From Gnetum montanum (Eukaryota; Streptophyta; Gnetopsida; Gnetales; Gnetaceae), in the NCBI GenBank assembly GCA_015680685.1, contig MNCI01008086.1, positions 1,253,139 through 1,294,442 of the forward strand: a DNA stretch of 41,304 nucleotides, written 5' to 3'. Shown piece by piece: positions 1 through 9,809 of this stretch. Both the position numbers and the translations under genes were made by a program. The stretch's first letter is position 1. Every line of letters begins with the position of its first letter. The notes beneath the pieces were generated by a model. That model was not told the origin of the DNA and did no database searches. It worked only from the letters and a program-made list of their open reading frames with translations.

Positions 1-794
1 AAGATCTTTAATTTGAAAATGATTATGACAAAAGTGAATTAGATTTTGAATGGTAGCATATCATTAACATAACCAATCATTGCAATAAAGCTAGACCTAG
101 TAGCTTTTATGAATAAGAAATAGTTCCTAACAACATTTACATCATTTTCAAGACTTGTGGTTGAACTTCAAATAGAAAAAGGATTTAAGGTAGCAATAGA
201 AAGTTGTGGCAAAATACCAACTTTTATAGGAAAGAAAGATTCAATAGAAAACGATAGCACATATTGTCCATTGAAATTGACCTTACATTGAATATCTTTG
301 CTATTTGCTATAGCCCACTTGTCAACATAAGTTAAAGATTGGAATTGATAGTATTTTTGTCAAATGAGGAAAAATTTGCCTTCCAAGCTATCTATTTGGA
401 CTAATCAATACTTCCCATAGCACAAGTAAAAACATTCATCATAGTACAAGTAAAAATATTCATAGGAGCTTTTATCTTATCTAGTTTTGTTATTGCCATT
501 TGATTATTCTTATCATTGACAGTAACTTGATTTTTCATAACTTCAGCTTTAAATTATTTTTTTTCTATCATCAACTTTAACATGTTTTTTCTCTTCTTTA
601 ACAAATTCAACAATTTTTTTCTTTTCATTATCATCTTTTTTTGAGTAAAAAATGAATATCCTTAGTTGCAAGAATTAGGAAGGTTATAATATGTAATTGG
701 CCGAATATATGTTTTCCCACTTGCTTTAATTTACAAAAGACCTTAATTCAAAGAAATTATTTATTTATTGCTATGCTTCATCATTTATGATATA
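1..794. repeat. Left arm of 794-bp inverted repeat
   Basis: Positions 1-794 are the reverse complement of 856-1649 with no net length difference. In the parts compared by eye, one mismatch was seen (521 against 1129). The arm runs off the left edge of the window, so it may be longer. Content is a degraded copy of the copia-1 RT region and AT-rich DNA, including the YVND-coding stretch in reverse orientation near 60-71. Confidence 0.95.
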
Positions 795-855
795 CAATTA
801 GAAATAGATCATGATGAGTCGCGAGGTACCCCTACACTCAACCATACGAATATGN
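795..855. other. Palindrome spacer with truncated gypsy LTR end and single N
   Basis: The spacer holds 17 bp of flank and then the first 41 bases of a G-family LTR (812-852, starting TGATGAG, one mismatch to the LTR at 2254). It ends in an undetermined base at 855, immediately before the second arm. The LTR is cut off at the N rather than at a natural end, which points to an unresolved assembly join. Confidence 0.85.
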
Positions 856-1649
856 TATATCATAAATGATGAAGCATAGCAATAAATAAATAATTTCTTT
901 GAATTAAGGTCTTTTGTAAATTAAAGCAAGTGGGAAAACATATATTCGGCCAATTACATATTATAACCTTCCTAATTCTTGCAACTAAGGATATTCATTT
1001 TTTACTCAAAAAAAGATGATAATGAAAAGAAAAAAATTGTTGAATTTGTTAAAGAAGAGAAAAAACATGTTAAAGTTGATGATAGAAAAAAAATAATTTA
1101 AAGCTGAAGTTATGAAAAATCAAGTTACCGTCAATGATAAGAATAATCAAATGGCAATAACAAAACTAGATAAGATAAAAGCTCCTATGAATATTTTTAC
1201 TTGTACTATGATGAATGTTTTTACTTGTGCTATGGGAAGTATTGATTAGTCCAAATAGATAGCTTGGAAGGCAAATTTTTCCTCATTTGACAAAAATACT
1301 ATCAATTCCAATCTTTAACTTATGTTGACAAGTGGGCTATAGCAAATAGCAAAGATATTCAATGTAAGGTCAATTTCAATGGACAATATGTGCTATCGTT
1401 TTCTATTGAATCTTTCTTTCCTATAAAAGTTGGTATTTTGCCACAACTTTCTATTGCTACCTTAAATCCTTTTTCTATTTGAAGTTCAACCACAAGTCTT
1501 GAAAATGATGTAAATGTTGTTAGGAACTATTTCTTATTCATAAAAGCTACTAGGTCTAGCTTTATTGCAATGATTGGTTATGTTAATGATATGCTACCAT
1601 TCAAAATCTAATTCACTTTTGTCATAATCATTTTCAAATTAAAGATCTT
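856..1649. repeat. Right arm of 794-bp inverted repeat
   Basis: Mirror of 1-794. This arm leads without a break into copia-1 RT sequence at 1650, so it is probably the authentic copy. It contains a local duplication of about 30 bp near 1184-1235 and the start of recognisable copia RT from about 1528. Positions 856-1527 show no coding content that I recognise. Confidence 0.95.
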
Positions 1650-1773
1650 GGTACTATGAAATATTTCTTGGTTATTGAAGTTTCTAGAAATAAAGATGGA
1701 ACTTACATTAACCAGTGGAAGTATGCTCTTAACATCCTCACAGAAGCTAGCCTCCTTGGTGCTAAGTGTTTAA
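1528..1773 (+). pseudogene. copia-1 reverse transcriptase fragment
   Basis: The + strand encodes a degraded Ty1/copia RT palm region. A segment reading FLFIKATRSSF is followed by GYVNDM, where the catalytic YVDD box has become YVND (1579-1590). After a stop and frame change comes KDLGTMKYFLVIEVSRNKDG, the standard segment after the active site, then the KYALNIL segment and GAK. The frame is broken between the two parts. It continues after the MITE at 2027. The asparagine in the YVDD box and the stops mean no active enzyme. A copia assignment is secure; the lineage within copia was not determined. Confidence 0.85.
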
Positions 1774-2023
1774 GGAACTGCTTGGTTGCATGAATTCTAG
1801 GAACTTGCATTGATGTAGATGTCTGAGTTCAGAGATTCACGTATAAGGAGTGATTACACTTCTGGAAGTTAAATCCAGAAAGAATTTAAAAAGCAATAAA
1901 ATTAAATGAAACTATTCATACAAGAATCAGAGGACATTTCCATACAAAAGTAAATAATTTTTTAGTAATAGAAGTGGACTTTGTAGATTTAGCATATCAA
2001 AAATCATCCAACCAAACACACCC
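1774..2023. mobile_element. Tourist/PIF-Harbinger-like MITE, 250 bp
   Basis: A 250-bp insertion lies between two TAA trinucleotides (1771-1773 and 2024-2026). The left end GGAACTGCTTGGTTGCATGA and the inverted right end GGGTGTGTTTGGTTGGATGA match at 15 of 20 positions. This resembles the GGGnnTGTTTGGTT termini known from plant Tourist elements, and a 3-bp TAA/TTA duplication is the PIF/Harbinger signature. Removing the element and one TAA makes the flanking copia RT read through in frame (GAKCL joined to KFLMEQ), which independently fixes both boundaries. No coding capacity is present. Confidence 0.85.
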
Positions 2024-2026
2024 TAA

Positions 2027-2253
2027 AGTTTCTTATGGAACAAAATCTTCATCTAAATTTTGATTCTAGTAAGTTGCAAGCTGATGCTTCCTAAGATTGC
2101 CACCTCTTTGGTCGTCTTCTTTATTTGACCATCACACAACCAAATATCTTGTATTCTATCAATACACTATCTTAAGTCAATTCTTGCAGCAACCTCACAA
2201 GCCTCATTGTGATGTTACTTTGTGCATTCTGCAATATATCAAATCTTCACAAG
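2027..2253 (+). pseudogene. copia-1 RT C-terminus and RNase H linker
   Basis: This continues the copia-1 frame after the MITE: KFLMEQNLHLNFDSSKL, then after a stop and a frameshift GRLLYLTITQPN, SQFLQQPHKPHCD and LQYIKSS, all matching the conserved end of copia RT and the linker to RNase H. It ends at the ACAAG target duplication (2249-2253) of the gypsy element. The next codons are found at 9206, 7 kb away. Confidence 0.85.
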
Positions 2254-3046
2254 TGATGAGTGGCGAGGTACCCCTACACTCAACCATACGAATACAAGCG
2301 TTACACGAGCAATCCGGTCAAACTCCGCAGACTAAGTGCCTACACACCTTATAGAACACTTAAGGTTAATCGTTCGTTGTCTTCCCAGTCTTACTTGTAT
2401 TTGTCACGGTTGTATGGTTAAGTAAGTCTGAGGTATGTGATTTTTATATCTTTTACGTTTTATCGCCTATGCTAATGAGGGAAAGGGTGAAGAGACTAAG
2501 TAACTAACTTTAACTAGCTAAGTCCTAATGCCTAGCATCAGTATCCGTTCCCACTTGCCGTTCACACCTTGAGCCAATGCAACCTTTTGGGATTACCAAA
2601 CGCTATTCGTTGTTGGGATTACCAAGAGTAACGCACATGCTCAAAGTGGTCGTACTAAATGCACTTAGGAGTGTTGAGGGTTGAGAGAGATTAATTAGGA
2701 AAGTAGTAAATAACATTAATTAAAGTCCTATTTAGCTTAGTCCATGCACTGCAAGGTTTATCCAAAAGTTCATCTTTATTTCCGTACACAAACGTGTGCT
2801 CAGGTACAATATTTGCTCGAATAAAGATCTGTTCACTTTGGGACTCCTACAGTGGGTACATGGAAATTACTCTAACTCTAGAATGGAAAAACTGCAAGAT
2901 TTTGGCTACGGTCTAGATCTAGATGCCGAAACAAGGGAGAGACGCCTCTTATTTATAGATTTGGTGGCGCACTGCGATATTGTAGGGGAAGACGCGATAT
3001 CGCAGGGGATGCGATATTGCTGCCCATGCGATATCGTGTCCCATCA
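2254..3046 (-). repeat. G1 3' LTR (793 bp)
   Basis: Starts TGATGAGTGG and ends CCATCA on the + strand (element sense is -). It is 44 bp longer than the 5' LTR because the U3 end (right side) carries extra GCGATATCG-like units between about 2970 and 3035. A TATAAATA box on the - strand lies at 2950-2957. The middle contains two copies of the motif GGGATTACCAA, repeated in all related LTRs here. Confidence 0.92.
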
Positions 3047-3060
3047 TACCCCCATGACTG
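3047..3060 (-). promoter_or_regulatory. G1 polypurine-tract region
   Basis: Immediately inside the 3' LTR the - strand reads CAGTCATGGGGGTA. This is the place where plus-strand priming occurs in LTR elements. The same string sits at the G3 LTR edge (39674-39687). It is only a short G run rather than a long purine tract, so the functional call is by position. Confidence 0.6.
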
Positions 3061-4866
3061 AATAAAAAATTTTCCTCGAGTTCCTTACAAAATGTTGGGA
3101 AGGTATGGGATTATTAACTTGAATGGAACTAATGGTGAATGGGACGACATGTGAACGGATCATCATTACAGAACATGACAAAACTGGTGTTCACGACAAC
3201 AAGAGTGAACACTTTATACATTTGACATCAGGCCTTATTTGGCAGCTGAGAGAGAAGAGAGAAGAGAGAAGAAGTCTGCTGCTGCCAACGCCAAGATTGC
3301 ACCTTTCGTTTTCTATCCATAATCCATCTCGTTCCTTGCATAGCTACTTTAGCACTGATCCATTCCAAGTGTTCCCTCCAGATCCAATCCATTATTGTAT
3401 GATTGTCATCTGCACACACAACACAGTCTTTATATTAGCAAGGGTAAGTGAATCACGATGCAGTTGATACCTTGCTTTGGTGAAAGGTCCATTGGCTGAG
3501 TTGTGGTATGGCTGATACAGGTCTGGAGATATAATAGTGGTGACTACCGAAGGTGTACAGGTTAGGAGGAAATCGAAAAAATTGGGTCAGGACCCCGATG
3601 ACTAAGAGCGAACCTCTAGTAGCGATAGAATGGAGAAGGAAAAGGAATAAGAAAGATGAAGAAAAAGAGACAAGTGGAACATCAATGAAAGGGATGTCAA
3701 GATGGAAATGAACGAAATGGAGTTGATTGCAAAAATGTTTAAGGAAAAGAAATTAACTAATGTACCAAAGAGGAATGCCAGTGGGTCCTCCCCAAAGCAG
3801 GCTCATGCCTTTAATGCCCTGACAAACCCACATTCAAAGAGTCCATAGGCTCTGGGAATGTTCGTTTGGAACAAGAGTTAAAGTCTTAACCACAAGAATT
3901 TACCAAAAAGAAAACAATGCATCCACCAAGATATGGACTATTGATACAACCGGCAATGAGGTGATAGATGGGGAAAGAAGGATGGAAAGAAGAGAATGGA
4001 ATGGAGCCTCAAGAACAAGGTGGTGTACAGCCTCTTGTGTATTTAATGATTAATGTGACTTAGTAGATCCCATTCCAAGTCTGGCCTCAACAAATCACAT
4101 CCAGTGACTTCGCATTAATGCATTCGGCCAATCCATCCACTTGAAGTAACAAGAATGCATCCCCCAAAGAGCCACCACCATTCTGACGAAACGAAGGAGG
4201 AGAGAATGGGAAGTGAGAAGGGCCTTAGTTAGAGGGAACATGTTTATTTTAGTTCTATAACTAGTGCTTGTAGCCCAAATGATTATTTCATCTATGGGGT
4301 GTGCTTTGAATCCTCACTATTTTTTTTTTGTGTTTATACGTGAGAACCACACCATGCAAAGACTTATTATTTTTATTGTTATTCACTCAGCTTCCCAATA
4401 ATATGGCAATCACTGGAACGATAAGAAAACTCAAGAAGAAAACATCCAAGCACCTAAGAGAATGGCCACACAAATGCATCAAGTTCCCTTGAAGTCACAC
4501 CCTTTTCAATCCTCGAGTCCTTCCTTAGTTTGAGAAATGCCTAGTCACCGATTCGTTATAGTTCTTATTATTTTGGAGAAAGGGACTGTACATTTCCAAG
4601 CCAAGAGAGACCATAGAAATTTGTGGATGTATGGATGAAGTGGACTCATTGCCTATCATATCAAAAGAACCATACCTTAGTATCAACATCATAATCTTAA
4701 AGGTAAAAACCAAACATTAGCAACTAGTAGAAAACTGTTCATACCATCATTAAGAGCACTTATTAGGTGACAAACTTAACAAAATGGATAAGACACACAC
4801 ATATACACAAATAAAAGAAAAAGTATGAACGATGTTGTAAAATAAAAATAAGAAAAGTTAAAGAAA
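3061..4866 (-). other. G1 conserved non-coding tail
   Basis: About 1.8 kb between protease and 3' LTR where pol domains would normally lie. No RT, RNase H or integrase motif was found on either strand. The ORFs present are short and do not keep frame between copies. It matches G2 13071-14614 and G3 39688-41304 at the DNA level. The strongest block is 3776-3860 (see its own entry). The part near the protease (about 4780-4915) is T-rich in the element sense. Confidence 0.75.
3776..3860 (-). ncRNA. G1 copy of conserved tail block (candidate RNA structure)
   Basis: An approximately 85-bp block nearly identical in G1, G2 and G3. The complementary hexamers GTGGGT (3781-3786) and ACCCAC (3826-3831) span exactly 51 nt in all three copies, and an inner CAGG/CCTG pair (3798-3801, 3818-3821) is nested inside. 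A structured element in the retrotransposon RNA is an inference. No known RNA family was recognised. Confidence 0.35.
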
Positions 4867-6030
4867 TTATAAAAACAAAAATGTGTAAAACAAAAAAGTG
4901 GAAAACAAAAACTTAAAAGAACTAAGGGCTCCAAATGATAAGCATAGGTGGCTATCTCCCCCATGACTGAATTGAAAGGGAGAGATCCAAAATAGCGAGT
5001 GCTTGTTTGAATTTCTTAGAAGTGTCCAACTTCTCCCAATTGGTGTTCTCAAGTTAAGGGTTGGAAGTTGGCGATGCTCATACTCCAAATTATCTATGCT
5101 CTCATTGTGGGTGCAAGTTGTTCTTCCAGTTCGTTCCATGCATGTTGGTGGTTTGCTCTCTTGATTAGCTGTCAACCACTGGGTATTCTCTTATTGTGTG
5201 GTTCCTACATACAGGCACCTTTGTATCTGACTTTCTTGGGCACACCAGTTGCATGCAGGAGATGCTGAGCATTCCTCCATGTCATCACCCTCTGAGTCAC
5301 TGTATGTGATGCATGGAACTTTCTTCTTCTCGATCTTTCCATAAATTTTTTCCTTAGATATTTCCAAGGAAAGATCGTGGACTCCTAGGCACGCGTTGAT
5401 TGTACTCAGCCATGCCCTTCCCATTATAATTGGGAAGTCCCCTTTATTACTGTTGACTTCTATCACTAGAAAATCAGCTGGGTATGACCAACCACACACA
5501 GTGGTAATGATGTCCTTCACCAATCCCAAGGGAATAGTGATGGACTGGTCAGCCAGCTCTAGTTGAATATTGCTCTTCTTAAGTGGAGGCAGGTTCTAGG
5601 CTTTATACATTTCTCATGAGATTAAGTTGACTTCGAAACCTGAGTCAAGAAGAGCCTTATGAGGTTCATTCCCAGCGACTTGGAGATAAATTAGGGGGCT
5701 TCCAGGATCAGAGAATTTCTTAAGAAGGTGACCAACCTTGATCCATTCAATAACGGTATGTGTTAACATAACTGTATGCGTTGAGCTCTGTTGTTGATTT
5801 GAAGGGAGCCTTGAAGCCTTATTTGTTAGAGGAGCATACGCAAACTCAACTGCTTGTGGTTGTGAGAGCTTTTTTAGGCTTTTGGTTCTGAAGAAATGTC
5901 TTCTTTTCGTGCGGTTGTTAGAACCAACAGCAGGTTGAAGGTTTATAGCTCTCGCAGCATTACGTTGCTACGGTTGAGTGGGGAGTTCCCCTTGCATCGT
6001 TGGAGCGGGTGGTAGTGGAACTACCGGCGT
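4867..6030 (-). pseudogene. G1 retropepsin-like aspartic protease (broken)
   Basis: The - strand encodes a Ty3/gypsy protease downstream of gag. The active-site segment LLDSGFEVNLIS lies around 5617-5652, with the catalytic Asp codon at 5644-5646, followed directly by a stop. Downstream is an intact stretch (5529-5191) with SYPADFLVIEV and FPIIMGRAWLS, the family's second conserved hydrophobic-Gly-Arg motif, then an acidic YSDSEGDDMEE segment and a Cys-containing tail. A last open piece (5175-4867) covers the C-terminal extension, ending near SHGGDSHLC. Stops and frame changes separate the pieces. The DSG triad is intact here, unlike in G2. In a working element the enzyme would process Gag. 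Confidence 0.75.
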
Positions 6031-6123
6031 AAGAGATGTAGATGGATTCAGAGGATGGTATGCATATGGTGTGTCTCCTGGAGGAGGAGGAGTCCTAAAA
6101 TACTCCCAAACTTGGTAGTGATG

Positions 6124-8310
6124 TCATGGAGTCATTTGACTAATAGAGTCAGGTGGAGAGATGGGCTGTTGCACGTAGTAGCCATGTGGATCTGGTTGCC
6201 GGTAAGGGTATTGTTGCCTAGGCAGTGGCATCCCCCATGACTGTGGGTGTTGCCAATTTTGGTGTTTCTTGATAGGTCGTGGCGGAGGTCCACTTGAATA
6301 ATATGTTAATGGTTGGTGGAACCACCTTGGGTTACCTTGGGGATAAGGTAACCTTCGGGGTGCTTGCTGTTTGTTAAGTCTTGGGTTGAGTGCATACACC
6401 CCAGACTCTTGTAGATGTGAGATTATTGGGCAACATCCCTTAGGATGGTTATATTGGCAAATCTCACATCCACCGTCATTGTCTGTATCCAAATCCACAA
6501 CCTCATTGGTGATAGTCATTTTTCCCTTACCCTTGTCACATGCATGGCCTGAATCTCTTCACTTTTTCTTATCATGGTCACTACTTCATTCCTCCTTAGA
6601 CTCCTCTACGATCCTTAGGACAATTTCAATTTTACTATCTAAGGAGCTTCATATTTCATCTACCTTAGCCGACACTTCTGTTGTTAATTTTTGAAGCAGC
6701 AGGGGTTTTCTATTCACCAACTCTTCGAGTGGTGACTCATCCTCTTCCTCACAGAATCTTACTCCCCTCTTTCGGAGGGAAGGATTGCGGTTATACTCTT
6801 CCGCGCTTTCTCTTTTCCGTAGCTCCCCTTCTTCCTTAGTTACTTGCTCCAACAATTGATGAATTTCATGGGACCTAAGTTCTGATAATCTCCCTTGGGC
6901 ATATGTTCCAAGGGTTCTCCTGGTTTCATGTCTTAGCCCATCTACAAGGTGGTAGAGTTGATCATGTTGTGCGTAACCATGGCCCGGGCAACGATGTAGC
7001 AATGCATAATATCGACCCATGGCAGCATCCAAGGGTTTGGGATTACCCTGCTTCCATCATTGGATCTTCTTACACAAGTTGGACACTCTGGAGTACGTTT
7101 GGTATTTATCGTTAAACAATTCTAACATCGTACTCCACCTCCTAATGGTTTCTGGTTCTAAGGACTGGTACCAGCTTTTTGCTTCCTTTATGAGTGTCCT
7201 AGGAAACAACTTTAACTTCTGCCACTCGTTTTCAATATTCTGCAAGGCACAGGCATTGTGGAATGCCTATAAGTGGTTTTTCGGATCAGCATTGTATCCC
7301 CCCTCAAATCGTGGGATATTATTCATGTCTGTTCTCTTGATCCAGCTATCTTTTTGGTGCCTTGTAGGTATTCTAACTACCTCCATAATGTCTAACATAC
7401 TTTAGGTGGCAAGTAGGGGTTCATCATGATCATCTCTCTCATGACTTCTATGATGCCTATGTGGTTCCCTACTTTCCCTTCTTCCATGCCTAAATTCCCT
7501 AGAGTGCCCTCGTCCTCTCTCTCAACTCTCTCATTGAGGTCTCTCATCTTGCTTACCTTTGTTCTCACGGTTTGGGTCTTTGTGAGTGCGTCCAGATGTT
7601 GAAGGAGAGGGTGAATGATGTGATGAAGGGGAAGATGAAGGAGAACCATTTCCATGACAATGTTTCATACCTTCCCTTCGATAATCCCGACCCCGATCGT
7701 GATGACGATCAGAATGCTCTCCCTTATCTTGTGTTTGTGTTTCCTCATTGAACACTTGGTGTTCGTGGGCATCAAAACCAAGGTTGTGTATCGTAGAGTG
7801 TAGGTTCTGATACCCTACCTCCTCACTCTCGTTAGGAGGGGGAACATCATTTTGTGGAGAACCTATTGAGATAGGTTCACCACCCTTAACTTCTCTTATG
7901 ATAGGCGAAGTGTTGCGAGGTCCTTTGCCCTTCAGCGATGTGTGATAACTCTCTTGCCGTGAGTCCCTTAGACGTTGCGCCTCTGTGAGATCGTAATCCC
8001 TTGTGTCATAATCTTCTGCAATGTATTCAACATATAATTCCATCATGCCTATCTATGCAAGAGCACGAAGGAGCATGTTAGGGATTGCCCGATTTGGGGG
8101 TAACACTATGTTACCTTGCAGATCTCTCTAGCACAGTTGTTCATCCTAATGGAGGATAAAAGTAAAATCGGGTATATACTCATCATAATGAGCATATACT
8201 ACCTGATACTGTTGAGAAACTGGCAGTTCTAGGTTACGTGTGCTAGACCGCCGACTATCTCTTGTGTGATCCCTAGGTGGTGAAGTGCTTTTATGAGAAG
8301 AAGAAGACAT
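6124..8310 (-). pseudogene. G1 gag (broken)
   Basis: Reading starts at the ATG at 8308-8310 (MSSSSHKSTSPPRD), just downstream of the PBS, and meets TAG stops, at least some of which replace CAG. Recognisable parts in order: a charged, Ser/His-rich N-terminus (8046-7531); a retrotransposon-gag core with NEWQKLKLFPRTL and SWYQSLEPETIRRW (7245-7057); HRCPGHGYAQ and a GLRHETRRTLG helix (7032-6649); an acidic linker; a short zinc-knuckle-like CEICQYNHPKGCC (about 6470); and a Pro/Gln/Tyr-rich C-terminus (to 6124). Gag would form the particle. The ORF is split over at least four frames, so it is dead. The same layout occurs in G2. Confidence 0.8.
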
Positions 8311-8437
8311 TGTTAGTTTGTCGGTGTGCTATTGACCGTTGTTTAAATTTTTTTTCTGATTAACCCTAAGGATTCGTTTAAGCTTCCCAATGATGTGGAT
8401 GATTTCCTATGTTCTACTTAGAGCACAAACAACTTAG

Positions 8438-8455
8438 TACCTGGCAACGGCGCCA
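8438..8455 (-). promoter_or_regulatory. G1 primer-binding site, tRNA-Asp type
   Basis: On the - strand, one base after the 5' LTR end (CATCA), the sequence reads TGGCGCCGTTGCCAGGTA. This matches the 3' end of plant tRNA-Asp (TGGCGCCGTTGCCGGGGA) except in the last few bases. Use of tRNA-Asp as primer is known for Athila-type and some other plant gypsy elements. Confidence 0.85.
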
Positions 8456-8456
8456 A

Positions 8457-9205
8457 TGATGAGTGGCAAGGTACCCCTACACTCAACCATACGAATACGA
8501 GCATTACACGCGCGATCCGATTGAACTCCATAGACTAAGTGCCTACACGCCTTATGGAACACTTAAGGTTAATCGTTCGTTGTCTTCCCAATCTTACTTG
8601 TATTTGTCACGGTTGTATGGTTAAGTCTGAGGTATGTGATTTTTATATCTTTTAAGTTTTATCGCCTATGCTAATGAGGGAAAGAGTGAAGAGATTAAGT
8701 AACTAACTTTAACTAGCTAAGTCCTAATGCCTAGCATCAGTATTCGTTCCCACTTGCCGTTCATACCTTGAGCCAATGCAACCTTTTGGGATTACCAAAC
8801 GCTATTCGTTGTTGGGATTACCAAGCGTAACGCACGTGCTTGAAGTGGTCGTACTGAATGCACTTAGGAGTGTTGAGGGTTGAGAGATATTAATTAGGAA
8901 AGCAGTAAATAACATTAATTAAAGTCCTATTTAGCTTAGTCCATGCACTGCAAGGTTTATCCAAAAGTTCATCTTTATTTCCATACACAAATGTGTGCTC
9001 AGGTATAATATTTGCTCGAATAAAGATCCGTTCACTTTGGGACTCCTACTGCGGGCACATGGAAATTACTCTAACTTTGGAATGGAAAAACTGCAAGAGT
9101 TTGGCTACGGTCTAGATCTAGATGTTGAAACAAGGGAGAGTTGCCTCTTATTTATAAATTTGGTGGTGCACTGCAATATTGCATACGCGATATCGTGTTC
9201 CATCA
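8457..9205 (-). repeat. G1 5' LTR (749 bp)
   Basis: Pairs with 2254-3046. U3 is at the right end in the element sense. The TATAAATA box (- strand) is at 9149-9156. It lacks most of the GATATCG-type units present in the 3' LTR. Many differences from its partner are C-to-T or G-to-A at CpG, as expected of methylated repeats. Confidence 0.92.
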
Positions 9206-9476
9206 ACAAGGAAAAAGAATTTTCCTATCAAATAAATGCTTTTTTCAGCCATCTGTCTACTGTGATGCTGATAGGGTCTCTTTCCCTTCAACACAACATT
9301 CTATTAATAGGTACATTATTATGTTGGGTTTCAATACACCTTCGTGGAAGTCCAAAGAGCAAGCAAATATTTTAACATCCTTAGCTTAAGTTGAATATTG
9401 GGTGGTCATGGCTTCCACCACTTGTGAATTAGTTTGGCTGAAATAACTTCTTCATGATCTTGGTGTTTATCATACT
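9206..9476 (+). pseudogene. copia-1 RNase H, middle piece
   Basis: Resumes after the ACAAG duplication and encodes CDADRVSFPSTQHSINRY, SWKSKEQ and, after a stop, VEYWVVMASTTCELVWL. These are the core copia RNase H motifs (DADWA, SWKSKKQ, AEAEYRA). It ends at the ATACT duplication (9472-9476) where copia-2 inserted, and continues at 21459. Two in-frame stops are present. Confidence 0.85.
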
Positions 9477-9756
9477 TGTTAGAAAGTCGAAATAAAGCTA
9501 GATTAACTTACCAAAATTAGTTGATTCTTTAAGGGCTTGATTTTCTAAATCAACTTACCAAAATTAGTTGATTCTCATAATCAATTTCTGTCATCAATAT
9601 TTGTTAGTTATTTTCCAAATTTGTTGTTCCTTATTTAGCAAATTTCCTATTGTAATTATTTCTTATAAATTGCTATAATTGTTGATTCAAGATGAATGAG
9701 AGGGTGAGAGAATTATTTTTCCAATCTTTTCTTCTCTCCTTCTAGTTCATGGTTCA
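9477..9756 (+). repeat. copia-2 5' LTR
   Basis: Begins TGTTAGAAAGTC and ends GGTTCA just before the PBS. It shares with 21151-21453 the repeated unit built on ACCAAAATTAGTTGATT and the terminal block ATTGTTGATTCAAGATGAAT. Within each LTR the unit ATCAACTTACCAAAATTAG is repeated two or three times. Confidence 0.9.
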
Positions 9757-9771
9757 TGGTATTAGAGCCGG
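9757..9771 (+). promoter_or_regulatory. copia-2 primer-binding site, tRNA-iMet type
   Basis: TGGTATTAGAGCCGG directly follows the LTR. It equals the usual plant copia PBS TGGTATCAGAGCC with one C-to-T change. Confidence 0.9.
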
Positions 9772-9809
9772 TTCTTTCACCAGCATGAGAACCAAGTCGA
9801 CAAACCAAA

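Larger units (their letters stand above)
2254..9205 (-). mobile_element. G1: full-length non-autonomous Ty3/gypsy element (gag + protease only)
   Basis: A complete 6952-bp element on the - strand. Its LTRs (8457-9205 and 2254-3046) begin TGATG and end CATCA, with the 5-bp target duplication ACAAG at 2249-2253 and 9206-9210. Order in the sense direction: 5' LTR, tRNA-Asp-type PBS, gag, protease, long non-coding tail, G-rich tract, 3' LTR. No RT, RNase H or integrase is recognisable in any frame. The PBS, the CX2CX3HX3C-like gag motif and the LTR ends recall the Athila/Tat branch, which is inference. The LTRs differ by about 15 changes in their first 210 bp plus indels, mostly transitions, so the insertion is not recent. 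Host sequence: copia-1 RNase H. Confidence 0.92.

Noticed and set aside
3123-3467. Plus-strand ORF of 114 codons, and the minus-strand 3228-3419 ORF, in the G1 tail
   Set aside because: Counterparts in G3 change frame relative to these (some short peptides match, others only at DNA level), so the conservation is that of a repeat, not of a protein.
3061-4866. Hidden RT or integrase in the G1 tail
   Set aside because: Both strands were read for the RT YxDD box, LDxxxAF, the integrase HHCC/DDE context and RNase H DAS motifs; none found, also not in G2 or G3.
9141-9389. Plus-strand ORFs 8995-9375 and 9141-9389 as genes
   Set aside because: They are run-ons of LTR sequence into the copia-1 RNase H piece and span the insertion junction.
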